A stretch of DNA of 64,000 nt from Burkholderiaceae bacterium 16 (GCA_000955785.1 JYOD01000107.1:53208-117207); one strand, 5' to 3'. Numbered from the stretch's first letter, positions 43,594 through 52,669 are shown. Made by a program: numbers and translations. Notes: generated by a model not told the origin, from the sequence alone.

Positions 43594-44628
43594 GTGCTTA
43601 ACGCGCTCTATCCCCTGTTTCGCCCCGCCCTGTTCTCGATGGATGCGGAGGACGCCCACCATTTCACCCTCAACAACCTGCTGCGCGCCAAGCGTCTGGG
43701 GCTTGCGGGCTGCATCGGCAACACCATCGCCGATGACCCGCGCACGGTGATGGGCGTGCGGTTTCCCAATCCGGTGGGCCTGGCCGCCGGGCTCGACAAG
43801 GATGGCGCCTATATCGACGGGCTGGCAGCGTTCGGCTTCGGCTTTATCGAAGTGGGTACCGTGACGCCACGCGCGCAACCGGGCAACCCCCGCCCGCGCA
43901 TGTTCCGCCTGCCGCAGGCCGATGCGCTGATCAACCGCATGGGCTTCAACAATGGCGGCGTGGATGCGTTTATCGCCAACGTCAAGGCGTCGCGCTGGAA
44001 GGCCGAGGGCGGTGTGCTGGGCCTGAACATCGGCAAGAACGCCGATACGCCGATCGAGCGCGCGGTGGATGATTATCTGCACTGCCTGGAACGGGTCTAC
44101 CCGCACGCCAGCTACGTCACCGTCAATATCTCGTCGCCCAACACCAAGAACCTGCGCCAACTGCAGGGCGCGAGCGAACTCGACAGCCTGCTCTCGACGC
44201 TCAAGGACGCGCAGCAGCGCCTGGCCGACCAGCACAAGCGCTACGTGCCGCTCGCGCTCAAGATCGCACCCGATCTCGACGCCGACCAGATCCGCAATAT
44301 CGGCGATGCGCTGGTGCGCCACCGCATTGATGGCGTGATTGCCACCAACACCACCATCGCGCGCGACGCGGTCAAGGGGCTGCCGCACGGCGAGGAAGCC
44401 GGCGGCCTGTCGGGCCGGCCGGTGTTCGAGTCGTCCACGCGCGTCGTCAAGGGCCTGCGCGAGGTGGTTGGGGATGCGGTGCCCATCGTGGGCGTGGGCG
44501 GCATCTTCAGCGGCGCCGACGCGCAAGCCAAGATTGCGGCCGGCGCGCAACTGGTACAGGTGTACAGCGGGTTGATCTACCGCGGACCGGTGCTGGTCAA
44601 GGAATGTGCCGCCGCCCTGCGGGCCTGA
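43594..44628 (+). CDS. pyrD: Dihydroorotate dehydrogenase, quinone-dependent (class 2)
   Basis: Oxidises dihydroorotate to orotate at the inner membrane, passing electrons to quinone. The 344-residue flavoprotein begins with the short helical membrane-association segment (YPLFRPALFSMDAEDAHHFTL), followed by the FMN-binding barrel: VGLAAGLDKDG, EVGTVTPRAQPGNPRPR, NRMGFNN, the catalytic Ser region TVNISSPNTKNLR, VGVGGIFSGADA and QVYSGLIYRGP. The start is GTG 43594 and there is no clear ribosome-binding site. Confidence 0.95.
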   Translation: MLNALYPLFRPALFSMDAEDAHHFTLNNLLRAKRLGLAGCIGNTIADDPRTVMGVRFPNPVGLAAGLDKDGAYIDGLAAFGFGFIEVGTVTPRAQPGNPRPRMFRLPQADALINRMGFNNGGVDAFIANVKASRWKAEGGVLGLNIGKNADTPIERAVDDYLHCLERVYPHASYVTVNISSPNTKNLRQLQGASELDSLLSTLKDAQQRLADQHKRYVPLALKIAPDLDADQIRNIGDALVRHRIDGVIATNTTIARDAVKGLPHGEEAGGLSGRPVFESSTRVVKGLREVVGDAVPIVGVGGIFSGADAQAKIAAGAQLVQVYSGLIYRGPVLVKECAAALRA

Positions 44629-44723
44629 GGCGCGCTTCGATTGGGGTTGCCAGGACGCTGGCAGCCGGTGATACCACAGCCGCCCTCCCCATACCGGGCG
44701 TCAACGCCTAACAAGGATAGCCA

Positions 44724-45782
44724 ATGGAAACCATTCGTCTGGGCCGCAGCGACCTGCTGGTCTCGCGCATCTGCCTCGGCACCATGACCTTCGGCGAGCA
44801 GAACACCGAAGCCGAAGGCCATAGCCAGCTCGACTACGCCGTGTCGCGCGGCATCAACTTTATCGACACCGCCGAGATGTACCCGGTCAAGCCGAGCGCC
44901 GAAACGTATGGCAACACTGAGCGCATCGTCGGCAGCTGGCTCAAGCGCCAGCAGCGCGACCGTATCGTGCTGGCGACCAAAGTCGCCGGCCCGGCGCGCA
45001 TGCCGTGGATCCGCAACGGCGGCGACTTGACGCCGGACAGCATCCGCGCGGCGGTGGACGCCTCGCTGGCGCGCCTGCAAACCGATTACATCGACCTGTA
45101 CCAGATCCACTGGCCGGCTCGCAACGCGCCCATCTTCGGGCAGAAGCAGTTCAATCCGGCAAACGAGCGCGAGTGCGCCTCGATCCAGGCGCAGCTTGAA
45201 GCCATGGGCGAACTGGTGCGCGCGGGCAAGATCCGCTACGTCGGCGTCTCCAACGAAACGCCGTGGGGCGTGGCCGAGTTCGTCAAGCAGGCAGAGCTGC
45301 ACGGCCTGCCGCGCATCGCCACGGTCCAGAACCCGTACAACCTGCTCAACCGCAGCTACGAGCAGGGCCTGGACGAGGCCTGCTTCCGTACCGACGTCAG
45401 CCTGCTGGTCTATAGCCCGCTGGCCTTTGGGCAACTCACCGGGAAATACCTGGGCGGCGATCTCGCGCATCCCGTGTTCGACATGCAGGCCAAAGGGCGA
45501 CTCACGCGCTTCCCGCCCGACTGGAGCCCGCGCTACCTGCGCCCGGAAAGCCTGGCCGCCGCTGCCCGCTATGTGGCGCTGGCGCGCGAGCACGGCATCT
45601 CGCCGGCGACGCTGGCGCTGGCCTGGACCTACTCGCGCTGGTTTGCGGCGAGCACGATCGTCGGGGCCACTTCGGTGGAGCAACTGCGCGAGAACATCGA
45701 CGCCTGGCAGGCGCCCCTGCCCGAAGCGGCAACCGCGGCCATTGCCCACATCCACGCCGAGATTCACAACCCCGCCCAGTAG
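44724..45782 (+). CDS. Aldo/keto reductase, Tas type
   Basis: NADPH-dependent reductase related to E. coli Tas. The 352-residue protein has the catalytic tetrad residues Asp48 and Tyr53 (NFIDTAEMY), Lys86 (LATKVAG) and His129 (LYQIHWPAR), and the C-terminal cofactor segment TIVGATSVEQLRENI. The motif YGNTERIVGSWLK is Tas-specific. ATG 44724 is preceded by AAGGATAG. The physiological substrate is not known. Confidence 0.9.
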   Translation: METIRLGRSDLLVSRICLGTMTFGEQNTEAEGHSQLDYAVSRGINFIDTAEMYPVKPSAETYGNTERIVGSWLKRQQRDRIVLATKVAGPARMPWIRNGGDLTPDSIRAAVDASLARLQTDYIDLYQIHWPARNAPIFGQKQFNPANERECASIQAQLEAMGELVRAGKIRYVGVSNETPWGVAEFVKQAELHGLPRIATVQNPYNLLNRSYEQGLDEACFRTDVSLLVYSPLAFGQLTGKYLGGDLAHPVFDMQAKGRLTRFPPDWSPRYLRPESLAAAARYVALAREHGISPATLALAWTYSRWFAASTIVGATSVEQLRENIDAWQAPLPEAATAAIAHIHAEIHNPAQ

Positions 45783-46115
45783 CCTTCCCGCGCTCCACGC
45801 ACCAATACCGGCGCACCAGCCGGAGCCGCTCGCAGCGCGCTCCGGCCCTGCCGTTTTGCCCTACCGTTTTGCCCTACTGTCGCACTGGAACAGGGCAAAA
45901 CAAGGCAAATCGCGTCTCGGAAATGGTATCCTCGCAGGCTTATCGCCGTCGTATCCGCTGCGCTCCAGCGACCGCCTGCCTGCCGCCTGGTGTGTCGTTC
46001 CCGCAACGGACCGGCCGGCCGGCGCCACGCGCCGCCGGGCAGGACTGCGGACCAAACCCATCGAAAACCAAGAGCGGCTGATTACCCAGAACCCACTCCG
46101 GGGGAGATCCATACT
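45783..46115. other. Upstream region of the TrpX-type ABC operon with a 13-bp tandem repeat
   Basis: Holds CCGTTTTGCCCTA twice in tandem (45851-45863 and 45864-45876), followed by AGGGCAAAA (45892-45900) and AGGCAAA, which can pair with either copy. No gene is seen. TATCC (45927-45931) might belong to a -10 box, but I cannot define the promoter. Confidence 0.5.
45851..45909 (+). repeat. Tandem 13-bp repeat with alternative pairing arm
   Basis: Two adjacent perfect copies of CCGTTTTGCCCTA and, after 15 bases, AGGGCAAAA complementary to TTTTGCCCT of both, then a second shorter complement AGGCAAA. The arms allow mutually exclusive hairpins 205-265 bases upstream of the binding-protein gene. Confidence 0.6.
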
Positions 46116-47087
46116 ATGAAGTGTCTCAAGACATCGACCAAGACCATCCTGGGCAGCGCCGTGGCCCTCGCGCTGCTGTACGGCGGCGCCGTGCAGGCCC
46201 AGACCGTCAAGGTGCTCTCGATCGTCGACCATCCCGCGCTGGACGCCATCCGTGATGGCGTGCGCGACGAACTGAAGAGCGCCGGCTACGATGCCGACAA
46301 GAACCTGAAGTGGGAATACCAGAGCGCACAGGGCAACACCGGCACCGCCGCGCAGATCGCACGCAAGTTCGTCGGCGACCAGCCCAATGTGATCGTCGCC
46401 ATCGCCACGCCGTCGGCGCAGGCCGTCGTGGCCGCCACCAAGTCGGTGCCGGTGGTGTACTCCGGCGTGACCGACCCGGTTGCCGCCCAACTGGTCAAGA
46501 GCTGGAGCGCATCGGGCACCAATGTGACCGGCGTGTCGGACAAGCTGCCGCTGGACCGCCAGGTTGCCCTGATCAAGCGCGTGGTGCCCAAGGCCAAGAC
46601 GGTTGGCATGGTCTACAACCCCGGTGAAGCCAACTCGGTGGTGGTGGTCAAGGAACTGAAGGCGATGCTGGCCAAGGAAGGCCTGACGCTGAAGGAAGCC
46701 GCCGCGCCGCGCACGGTCGACATCGGCGCCGCCGCCAAGAGCCTGGTCGGCAAGGTCGATGTGATCTACACCAACACCGACAACAACGTGGTGTCGGCGT
46801 ACGAAGCCCTGGTCAAGGTCGCCAACGAGTCGAAGATCCCGCTGGTGGCTGCCGATACCGACAGCGTCAAGCGTGGCGCCATTGCCGCGCTGGGCATCAA
46901 CTACGGCGACCTCGGCCATCAGACCGGCAAGGTGGTGGTGCGTATCCTGAAGGGCGAGAAGCCCGGCGCGATCGCTTCGGAAACCAGCGACAAGCTGGAA
47001 CTGTTCGTAAACACCGGTGCAGCCGAGAAGCAAGGCGTGACGCTACCGCCAGAACTGGTCAAGGAAGCGAAGACCGTCATCAAGTAA
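46116..47087 (+). CDS. ABC transporter substrate-binding protein, TrpX/COG2984 family
   Basis: Periplasmic binding protein of 323 residues with a signal peptide ending near VQAQT (residue 29). The core begins VKVLSIVDHPALDAIRDGVRDELKSAG and includes NTGTAAQIARKFV, PVVYSGVTDPVAA and DVIYTNTDNNVVSAYEA, the COG2984 features. Relatives bind tryptophan or tyrosine, but ligand cannot be read from the sequence. ATG 46116 is preceded by GGGGAG. The permease and ATPase genes follow. Confidence 0.9.
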   Translation: MKCLKTSTKTILGSAVALALLYGGAVQAQTVKVLSIVDHPALDAIRDGVRDELKSAGYDADKNLKWEYQSAQGNTGTAAQIARKFVGDQPNVIVAIATPSAQAVVAATKSVPVVYSGVTDPVAAQLVKSWSASGTNVTGVSDKLPLDRQVALIKRVVPKAKTVGMVYNPGEANSVVVVKELKAMLAKEGLTLKEAAAPRTVDIGAAAKSLVGKVDVIYTNTDNNVVSAYEALVKVANESKIPLVAADTDSVKRGAIAALGINYGDLGHQTGKVVVRILKGEKPGAIASETSDKLELFVNTGAAEKQGVTLPPELVKEAKTVIK

Positions 47088-47102
47088 TCACGGCACGCTG
47101 AC

Positions 47103-47122
47103 CCTGCGCGTTCGCGCGCAGG
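47103..47122 (+). other. Intercistronic hairpin after the binding-protein gene
   Basis: CCTGCGCG, tetraloop TTCG and CGCGCAGG form a perfect 8-bp stem 15 bases after the stop. No T-run follows. Such a stem may protect the upstream mRNA and give higher binding-protein than permease levels. Confidence 0.55.
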
Positions 47123-47236
47123 TGGCTCTATCCGGGCCCGCCCCCGGAACGCCCGTACCGCGTCGCCCGACCCGGGCAGCGCGCCAGGCGTTCCTGATCC
47201 GGCCTCCCGTGCCGGAAATAGCAACTGGATTTCCCC

Positions 47237-48133
47237 ATGTCCCTCTTTTCCCTTCTGGGCGCCCTGGAGATCGGCCTGATCTTCAGCCTCGTCGCCCTGG
47301 GGGTGCTGATCTCCTTCCGCATCCTCAATTTTCCCGATCTGACCGTCGACGGCAGCTTCCCGCTGGGGGGCGCCGTGGCGGCCACGCTGATCGCTTCCGG
47401 CCAGGATCCCTTCATCGCCACAGGGCTGGCGATCGTGGCGGGCGCCTTTGCCGGTTTCATCACTGGCTGGCTCAATGTGCGCCTCAAGATCATGGACCTG
47501 CTGGCCAGTATCCTGATGATGATCGCGCTGTACTCGGTCAACCTGCGCATCATGGGCAAGCCCAACGTGCCGCTGATCACCGAGTCCACCATTTTCACCA
47601 TCCTGCAACCTGACTGGCTGCCTGACTACATGCTGCGTCCGGCCTTGCTGCTGATCGTGGTGGTGGTGGCCAAGCTCGGCCTGGACTGGTTCTTCTCCTC
47701 GCAACTCGGCCTGGCCATGCGCGCCACCGGCGCCAACCCGCGCATGGCGCGCTCCCAGGGCATCGCCACCGGCCGCGCCACGCTGGCCGGCATGGCGCTG
47801 TCCAACGGCCTGGTGGCACTCGCGGGCGCGCTGTTCGCGCAGACCCAGGGCGGCTCCGACATCTCCATGGGCATCGGCACCATCGTGATCGGCCTGGCCG
47901 CGGTGATCATCGGCGAGAGCATCCTGCCGGCGCGCCGGCTGGTGTACACCACGCTGGCCGTGGTGCTGGGCGCCATCCTCTATCGCTTCTTCATCGCGCT
48001 GGCGCTCAACAGCGAGTTCATCGGCCTCAAGGCGCAAGATCTGAACCTGGTCACGGCGGTACTGGTGACCGGCGCCCTGGTGTTGCCGGGAACCCGCAAG
48101 AAGCTGTTCGGCCGCAAGAACGGAGGTGCCTGA
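47237..48133 (+). CDS. ABC transporter permease, COG4120 family
   Basis: Inner-membrane permease of 298 residues with about eight hydrophobic segments, partner of the TrpX-type binding protein. The segment ISFRILNFPDLTVDGSFPLGGAV and the loop GLAMRATGANPRMARSQGIATGRA are typical of this family, which is related to LivH-type permeases. Stop TGA at 48131-48133 precedes the ATPase start by one base. It is the middle gene of the operon. Confidence 0.88.
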   Translation: MSLFSLLGALEIGLIFSLVALGVLISFRILNFPDLTVDGSFPLGGAVAATLIASGQDPFIATGLAIVAGAFAGFITGWLNVRLKIMDLLASILMMIALYSVNLRIMGKPNVPLITESTIFTILQPDWLPDYMLRPALLLIVVVVAKLGLDWFFSSQLGLAMRATGANPRMARSQGIATGRATLAGMALSNGLVALAGALFAQTQGGSDISMGIGTIVIGLAAVIIGESILPARRLVYTTLAVVLGAILYRFFIALALNSEFIGLKAQDLNLVTAVLVTGALVLPGTRKKLFGRKNGGA

Positions 48134-48134
48134 G

Positions 48135-48929
48135 ATGCTGCGCGCACAAGACCTGAAACTCACCTTCAATCCCGGCACCCCGATCGAGACGCGCGCGCTG
48201 CGCGGCCTCAGCCTGGATATCCCTACCGGCCAGTTCGTTGCCGTGATCGGTTCCAATGGCGCGGGCAAGTCGACCTTCCTCAACGCCATCAGCGGCGACC
48301 AGATGGTCGATTCGGGCCGCATCACCATTGATGACATCGATGTCACGCGCAAGCCCGCCTGGGACCGTGCCCCGCTGGTGGCACGCGTGTTCCAGGACCC
48401 GATGGCGGGCACCTGCGAGGCGCTGACCATCGAGGAAAACATGGCGCTGGCCATGGCGCGCGGCAGCCGGCGCGGTTTCCGCGCGGCGCTGAACAAGCCC
48501 TCGCGCGAGCTGTTCCGCGACAAGCTGCGCCTGCTCAACCTGGGCCTGGAAAATCGCCTGACGGACCGTATCGGCCTGCTCTCGGGCGGCCAGCGCCAGG
48601 CCGTGAGCCTGCTGATGGCTTCGCTTCAGCCCTCGCGCATCCTGCTGCTGGACGAGCACACCGCCGCGCTCGACCCGAAGACGGCAGCCTTCGTGCTGGA
48701 GCTGACCGCCAAGATCGTGGAGGAAGCCAAGCTCACCACCATGATGGTCACGCACAGCATGCGCCAGGCGCTGGACTACGGCCAGCGCACGGTGATGCTG
48801 CACCAGGGCCAGGTCGTGCTGGACGTGTCTGGCGATCAGCGCGCCGGGCTGGACGTGCCGGATCTGCTGCGCATGTTCGAGCAGACACGGCATGAGCAAC
48901 TGGATGACGATGCGTTACTGCTAGGCTGA
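48135..48929 (+). CDS. ABC transporter ATPase, COG1101 family
   Basis: ATP-binding subunit of 264 residues: Walker A GSNGAGKST, Q-loop ARVFQDP, signature LSGGQRQAVSLLMA, and Walker B ILLLDEHTAALDP with the switch His in TMMVTHSMRQALDYG. ATG 48135 is preferred because GGAGGTG lies 8 bases upstream; GTG 48126 is an alternative. It ends the operon and is followed by a terminator. Confidence 0.9.
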   Translation: MLRAQDLKLTFNPGTPIETRALRGLSLDIPTGQFVAVIGSNGAGKSTFLNAISGDQMVDSGRITIDDIDVTRKPAWDRAPLVARVFQDPMAGTCEALTIEENMALAMARGSRRGFRAALNKPSRELFRDKLRLLNLGLENRLTDRIGLLSGGQRQAVSLLMASLQPSRILLLDEHTAALDPKTAAFVLELTAKIVEEAKLTTMMVTHSMRQALDYGQRTVMLHQGQVVLDVSGDQRAGLDVPDLLRMFEQTRHEQLDDDALLLG

Positions 48930-48947
48930 GCCCCGGCCGAAATGCGG

Positions 48948-48973
48948 AAGGCCCCCGTCTCGGCGGGGGCCTT
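48948..48973. terminator. Terminator between the ABC ATPase and the lut operon
   Basis: AAGGCCCCCG (48948-48957) and CGGGGGCCTT (48964-48973) form a perfect 10-bp stem with a 6-base loop. The T-run is weak on both strands, but position between convergent genes supports the call. Confidence 0.75.
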
Positions 48974-48995
48974 CTGCTTTCCGGGCCGGCCTCGT

Positions 48996-49271
48996 TCAGG
49001 CCGTAGCTGCCTTGTCCAGCCAGCGCTTGAGCTGGTCGGTCACCGCCGAACTCGAAAACGAGCAGCTGTCCTGCGCGAACACTGCCGACATCTCCAGCCG
49101 GCGCAGCAACTCTTCCATCGCCTGCCCGAACATCGGCGGCAATACCAGCGCGGGCGCTGCCTCGCGCCAGCTGCGCACCAGGCCATCGGCGGCGAGCTGG
49201 CCGCCGATATGTTGTTCAAGCGCTGCGCGCATGGCCGCCAGCGCCAGCGCGTTGTCAGTGGTCGTGGCCAT
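48996..49271 (-). CDS. Small helical protein downstream of lutB, unknown function
   Basis: The 91-residue product has no Cys or LUD-type motif and looks all-helical: ALALAAMRAALEQHIGG, MFGQAMEELLRRLEMSA, then a Ser-rich turn and SAVTDQLKRWLDKAA. ATG 49271 shares one base with the lutB stop (TGATG), so it is translated with lutB. A usual lut operon has LutC here; this protein is unrelated to it and much shorter. I know no function. Given the coupling it could be an assembly or accessory subunit. Confidence 0.65.
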   Translation of the reverse strand: MATTTDNALALAAMRAALEQHIGGQLAADGLVRSWREAAPALVLPPMFGQAMEELLRRLEMSAVFAQDSCSFSSSAVTDQLKRWLDKAATA

Positions 49272-50680
49272 CAACGGGCCCTCCTTTCCTTGTAGAGTTC
49301 GCGGAACGTCCGTCCGCTCGGCGCAGGCAGGTCGCGGGTCTCCGTCCAGCCCCGGCCGGCCATCGGCAACCTGGCGATCAGCTTGCTGCTGCCGCCCATG
49401 CGCGAGAGCAGGCGCGCGCCGATGCGGGTGGCGAAGGCATACAGTGCCGGACGGCGCGCCACATAGCCCCACACCTGCAGTCCGAGCCGCTCCTGCCAGG
49501 GACGCAGGCCGCGTTCCATCTGTTTCTCCCGCAGCTTGCGCAGCAGGTCCGACAACGGGATGGAAGCCGGGCACACGCGGTTGCATTCGCCGCACAGCGT
49601 GGCTGCCTGTGGCAGATCCAGCGCGTTGGCCAGGCCCGTATAGCTCGGCGTCAGCACGCTGCCCATCGGGCCAGGATAAACCCAGCCATAGGCATGGCCA
49701 CCGATTTTCTGGTACACCGGGCAGTGGTTCATGCAGGCGCCGCAGCGGATGCAGCGCAGCATGTCCTGGAAGTCGCCCCCGATCAGGCCGCTGCGTCCGC
49801 CGTCGACCAGCACGAAATACATATGCTCGGGGCCATCGCGCTCGCCCTCGGCGCGCGGGCCGGTCAGCAGCGAGAAATAATTGGAGATCGCCTGCCCGGT
49901 AGCCGAGCGCGGCAACAGCCGCATCACGGTGGCCAGGTCTTCCAGCGTCGGCAGCACCTTCTCGATGCCGGTCACGGCTACGTGCACCCGTGGCATTACC
50001 GTGCACATGCCCTCGTTGCCTTCGTTGGTCACCACCGCCACCGATCCGGTCTCGGCAATGATGAAGTTGCCGCCGGTCACGCCCATGTCGGCCGACAGGA
50101 ATTCCGGCCGCAGCACTTCGCGCGCCTCGCGCGTCATCTCGGAGATATCGGTCAGGCGCGGCTTGTGGTGCACCCTGGCAAACAGGTCGGCGATCTCTTC
50201 CTTGTCCTTGTGCACCACCGGGGCAATGATGTGCGACGGCGGCTCCGCGTCATTGATCTGCAGGATGTACTCACCGAGGTCGGTCTCGATGCTCTGCACG
50301 CCCATCTCGCCAAGCACCTGGTTCAGGCGCATTTCCTCGGTCACCATCGATTTGCTCTTGATGACCTTTTTGACGCCATGTTTCTGCGCGATCTCCGCCA
50401 CCAGCCGCGCGGCATCCGCGGTGGTTTCGGCAAACAGCACGGTGGCGCCGCGGCGCGTGGCGTTTTCCTCGAAAGTGGCCAGCCAGACGTCGAGGTTCTG
50501 CAACGCGCGGTCACGTCGCTCCTTGAGCGCCTCGCGCGTGGCATCGAAATCGATGTCGCGGATGGCATCGGCGCGCGCCGTCACGAACTTGGTGGAGAGC
50601 TTCTTGAGGTTCTGCTGCAGGCGCTGGTCGGCCAGCTTCTGGCCCGCGCGCGCCTTGAATTCCATGCTGCGAACTTGCAT
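49271..50680 (-). CDS. lutB: LutB-type iron-sulfur protein of L-lactate/glycolate oxidation
   Basis: Iron-sulfur subunit with a nucleotide-binding-like LUD domain. The 469-residue protein has an N-terminal LUD region (VLFAETTADAARLV, KVIKSKSMVTEEM), and a C-terminal ferredoxin-like region with CIRCGACMNHCPVY and CGECNRVCPASIP, both 4Fe-4S motifs. ATG 50680 is used; the frame extends far upstream inside lutA but without support. It follows lutA after 41 bases and overlaps the small gene downstream. Confidence 0.9.
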   Translation of the reverse strand: MQVRSMEFKARAGQKLADQRLQQNLKKLSTKFVTARADAIRDIDFDATREALKERRDRALQNLDVWLATFEENATRRGATVLFAETTADAARLVAEIAQKHGVKKVIKSKSMVTEEMRLNQVLGEMGVQSIETDLGEYILQINDAEPPSHIIAPVVHKDKEEIADLFARVHHKPRLTDISEMTREAREVLRPEFLSADMGVTGGNFIIAETGSVAVVTNEGNEGMCTVMPRVHVAVTGIEKVLPTLEDLATVMRLLPRSATGQAISNYFSLLTGPRAEGERDGPEHMYFVLVDGGRSGLIGGDFQDMLRCIRCGACMNHCPVYQKIGGHAYGWVYPGPMGSVLTPSYTGLANALDLPQAATLCGECNRVCPASIPLSDLLRKLREKQMERGLRPWQERLGLQVWGYVARRPALYAFATRIGARLLSRMGGSSKLIARLPMAGRGWTETRDLPAPSGRTFRELYKERRAR

Positions 50681-50721
50681 AGCGGGGATCTCGCCAAGGT
50701 TTGTTTTTGGTCCGCCCGGGC

Positions 50722-51447
50722 TCAGGCGTCGCCGGCGAGCACTTGTGCGATGTGCAGCACCTGGGTACGTGTGTCGCCGGTCCGGCGCAGGCGCCCTTCG
50801 ATATTGAGCATGCAGCCAAGGTCGCCCAGCACCACGGCATCGGCGCCGCTGGCCTTGATGTTGGCGCACTTCTCGTCGACGATGGCTGTCGAAATATTGC
50901 CGTACTTGACCGAGAAGGTGCCGCCGAATCCGCAGCAAGCCTCGCAGTCCTTCATCTCGCTCAACTGCACGCCGGGCAATTGCGCCAGCAAGGCGCGCGG
51001 CTGGCTCTTGACGCCGAGTTCGCGCAGGCCGGAGCAGGCGTCATGGTAGGTAATGCGGCCTGCGAACCTGGAATCGAATTCGCCCATCTTGGCCACGTTG
51101 ACCAGGAAGTCGGTCAACTCGAACACGCGCGAGCGCAAGCCCTCATAGCGGCCATTCAGCTCGGGATCGTCGCCCAGCAGGTCGGCGTAGTGATGCAGCA
51201 CCATGCCGCCGCATGAGCCCGACGGAATCACCACATAGTCGAACATCTCGAACTCGCGCAGGAATTTCTCCGCCAGATCGCGCGCCCCGGCGCGTTCGCC
51301 CGAGTTGTAGGCTGGTTGGCCGCAACAGGTCTGGGCCTCGGGCACCATCACTTCGTAACCCGCCTTCTCGAGCAGTTTGAGCACCGAGAAGCCGATTTCC
51401 GGACGCATGAGGTCCACCAGGCAGGTGGCGAACAGACCGACTCGCAT
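50722..51447 (-). CDS. lutA: LutA-type CCG-domain iron-sulfur protein
   Basis: Component of the lactate/glycolate-oxidising complex, relative of the GlpC and HdrB family. The 241-residue protein has two CCG motifs, TCCGQPAYNSG (Cys41-42) and EACCGFGGTF (about 184-185), which bind a noncubane-type or 4Fe-4S cluster. The opening VGLFATCLVDLMRPEIG is the family's. ATG 51447 is supported by the family start; the open frame to 51567 is upstream sequence. It is divergent from an IclR regulator gene. Confidence 0.9.
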   Translation of the reverse strand: MRVGLFATCLVDLMRPEIGFSVLKLLEKAGYEVMVPEAQTCCGQPAYNSGERAGARDLAEKFLREFEMFDYVVIPSGSCGGMVLHHYADLLGDDPELNGRYEGLRSRVFELTDFLVNVAKMGEFDSRFAGRITYHDACSGLRELGVKSQPRALLAQLPGVQLSEMKDCEACCGFGGTFSVKYGNISTAIVDEKCANIKASGADAVVLGDLGCMLNIEGRLRRTGDTRTQVLHIAQVLAGDA

Positions 51448-51606
51448 TGTTTCCCTTCTCCAGACCCGAAACCCCGCAATTATGCGCTCTTGCGCACCGT
51501 GCGGCATACAAAAGCCTTTATGGCGCGGGTGAATTCGCTGCGTTTTTGCATGCCTTTCCCGGCACATTCACCATCAGCAGAATCTGAAGTTTCTTTCGGT
51601 AATGTC

Positions 51607-51623
51607 ATTTCACCTATTGAAAT
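51607..51623. promoter_or_regulatory. Dyad between lutA and the IclR gene
   Basis: ATTTCA (51607-51612) and TGAAAT (51618-51623) are inverted repeats around five bases, in the 236-base divergent space. It could be an IclR operator; no known consensus was tested. Confidence 0.4.
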
Positions 51624-51683
51624 TTTCACAATGCGAGATAGAATCAGGCAACCGCTTAATTTGCCGCACGGCAACATTTCCCC

Positions 51684-52469
51684 ATGGCAGAAGCAGACAA
51701 GGCACCAGGAAAGACATCCATCCAGGTCATCGAGCGCATGATGACCTTGCTGGATGCGCTAGCCCAGCATGCTGATCCGGTCAGCCTGAAAGAACTGTCG
51801 TTGACCACCGGCCTGCACCCCTCCACAGCGCACCGCATCCTCAACGACATGGTGGCCTGCCGCTTCGTCGACCGCTCCGATCCCGGCAGCTATCGGCTTG
51901 GCATGCGGTTGCTGGAACTGGGCAACCTGGTCAAGGCCCGCCTGTCGGTACGCGACGCGGCACTGGCGCCGATGCGCGCACTGCATCGCGTGACGGGCCA
52001 GACCGTCAACCTGTCTGTGCGCCAGGGCGATGAGATCGTCTACATCGAGCGCGCGTACAGCGAACGCTCTGGCATGCAGGTGGTGCGCGCCATTGGCGGA
52101 CGGGCGCCGCTGCACCTGACCTCCGTGGGGAAGCTGTTCCTGGCGGCCGATGAAGTCGCGCGGGTGCGCAACTATGCCACCCGCACCGGGCTGGCCGGCC
52201 ATACGCGCACCTCGATCACGGACCTGATCAAGCTGGAACGCGAACTCAACTGGGTCCGCACGAACGGTTACGCGCGCGACAATGAGGAGCTGGAACTCGG
52301 CGTGCGCTGCATTGCAGCCGGCATCTACGACGATTCGCGCCGGCTGGTTGCCGGGCTCTCGCTATCGGCCCCGGCCGACCGCCTGCAGGACAGCTGGCTG
52401 CAGAACCTGAAGGAAACCGCGCTGCAGATCTCGCGCGGCATGGGCTACGCGACCGACGTGGCCGCCTGA
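51684..52469 (+). CDS. IclR-family transcriptional regulator
   Basis: The 261-residue protein has an N-terminal winged helix (SIQVIERMMTLLDALAQH, then ELSLTTGLHPSTAHRILNDMVACRFV) and the C-terminal effector domain with TGQTVNLSVRQGDEIVYIERAYSERSGMQV shortened here, and LGVRCIAAGIYDDS. IclR proteins sense small organic acids. Divergent orientation from lutA-lutB suggests control of lactate/glycolate use, inferred from position only. ATG 51684 is the first codon in frame. Confidence 0.9.
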   Translation: MAEADKAPGKTSIQVIERMMTLLDALAQHADPVSLKELSLTTGLHPSTAHRILNDMVACRFVDRSDPGSYRLGMRLLELGNLVKARLSVRDAALAPMRALHRVTGQTVNLSVRQGDEIVYIERAYSERSGMQVVRAIGGRAPLHLTSVGKLFLAADEVARVRNYATRTGLAGHTRTSITDLIKLERELNWVRTNGYARDNEELELGVRCIAAGIYDDSRRLVAGLSLSAPADRLQDSWLQNLKETALQISRGMGYATDVAA

Positions 52470-52669
52470 GTCCCGCGGGGTGAGGGATAGGCGGGACATC
52501 CTTCCCGCCCGGCCACGGCACCGCCTTCACCCCGCTATCCTGCTTTTTCGCTGACGCCTGACGCTTGGTTGCCGCTCGACTGCCATTGATCCTCAATCGC
52601 CGGCGGCGCGCTTAGCCCCACTTCCCCATTCATGCATCGATCCGCAGCAACAAGGGTTTACACTTAGTT

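Noticed and set aside
46919..48538. 539-codon open frame opposite the TrpX-type transporter genes
   Set aside because: It spans three genes on the other strand and has shadow composition.
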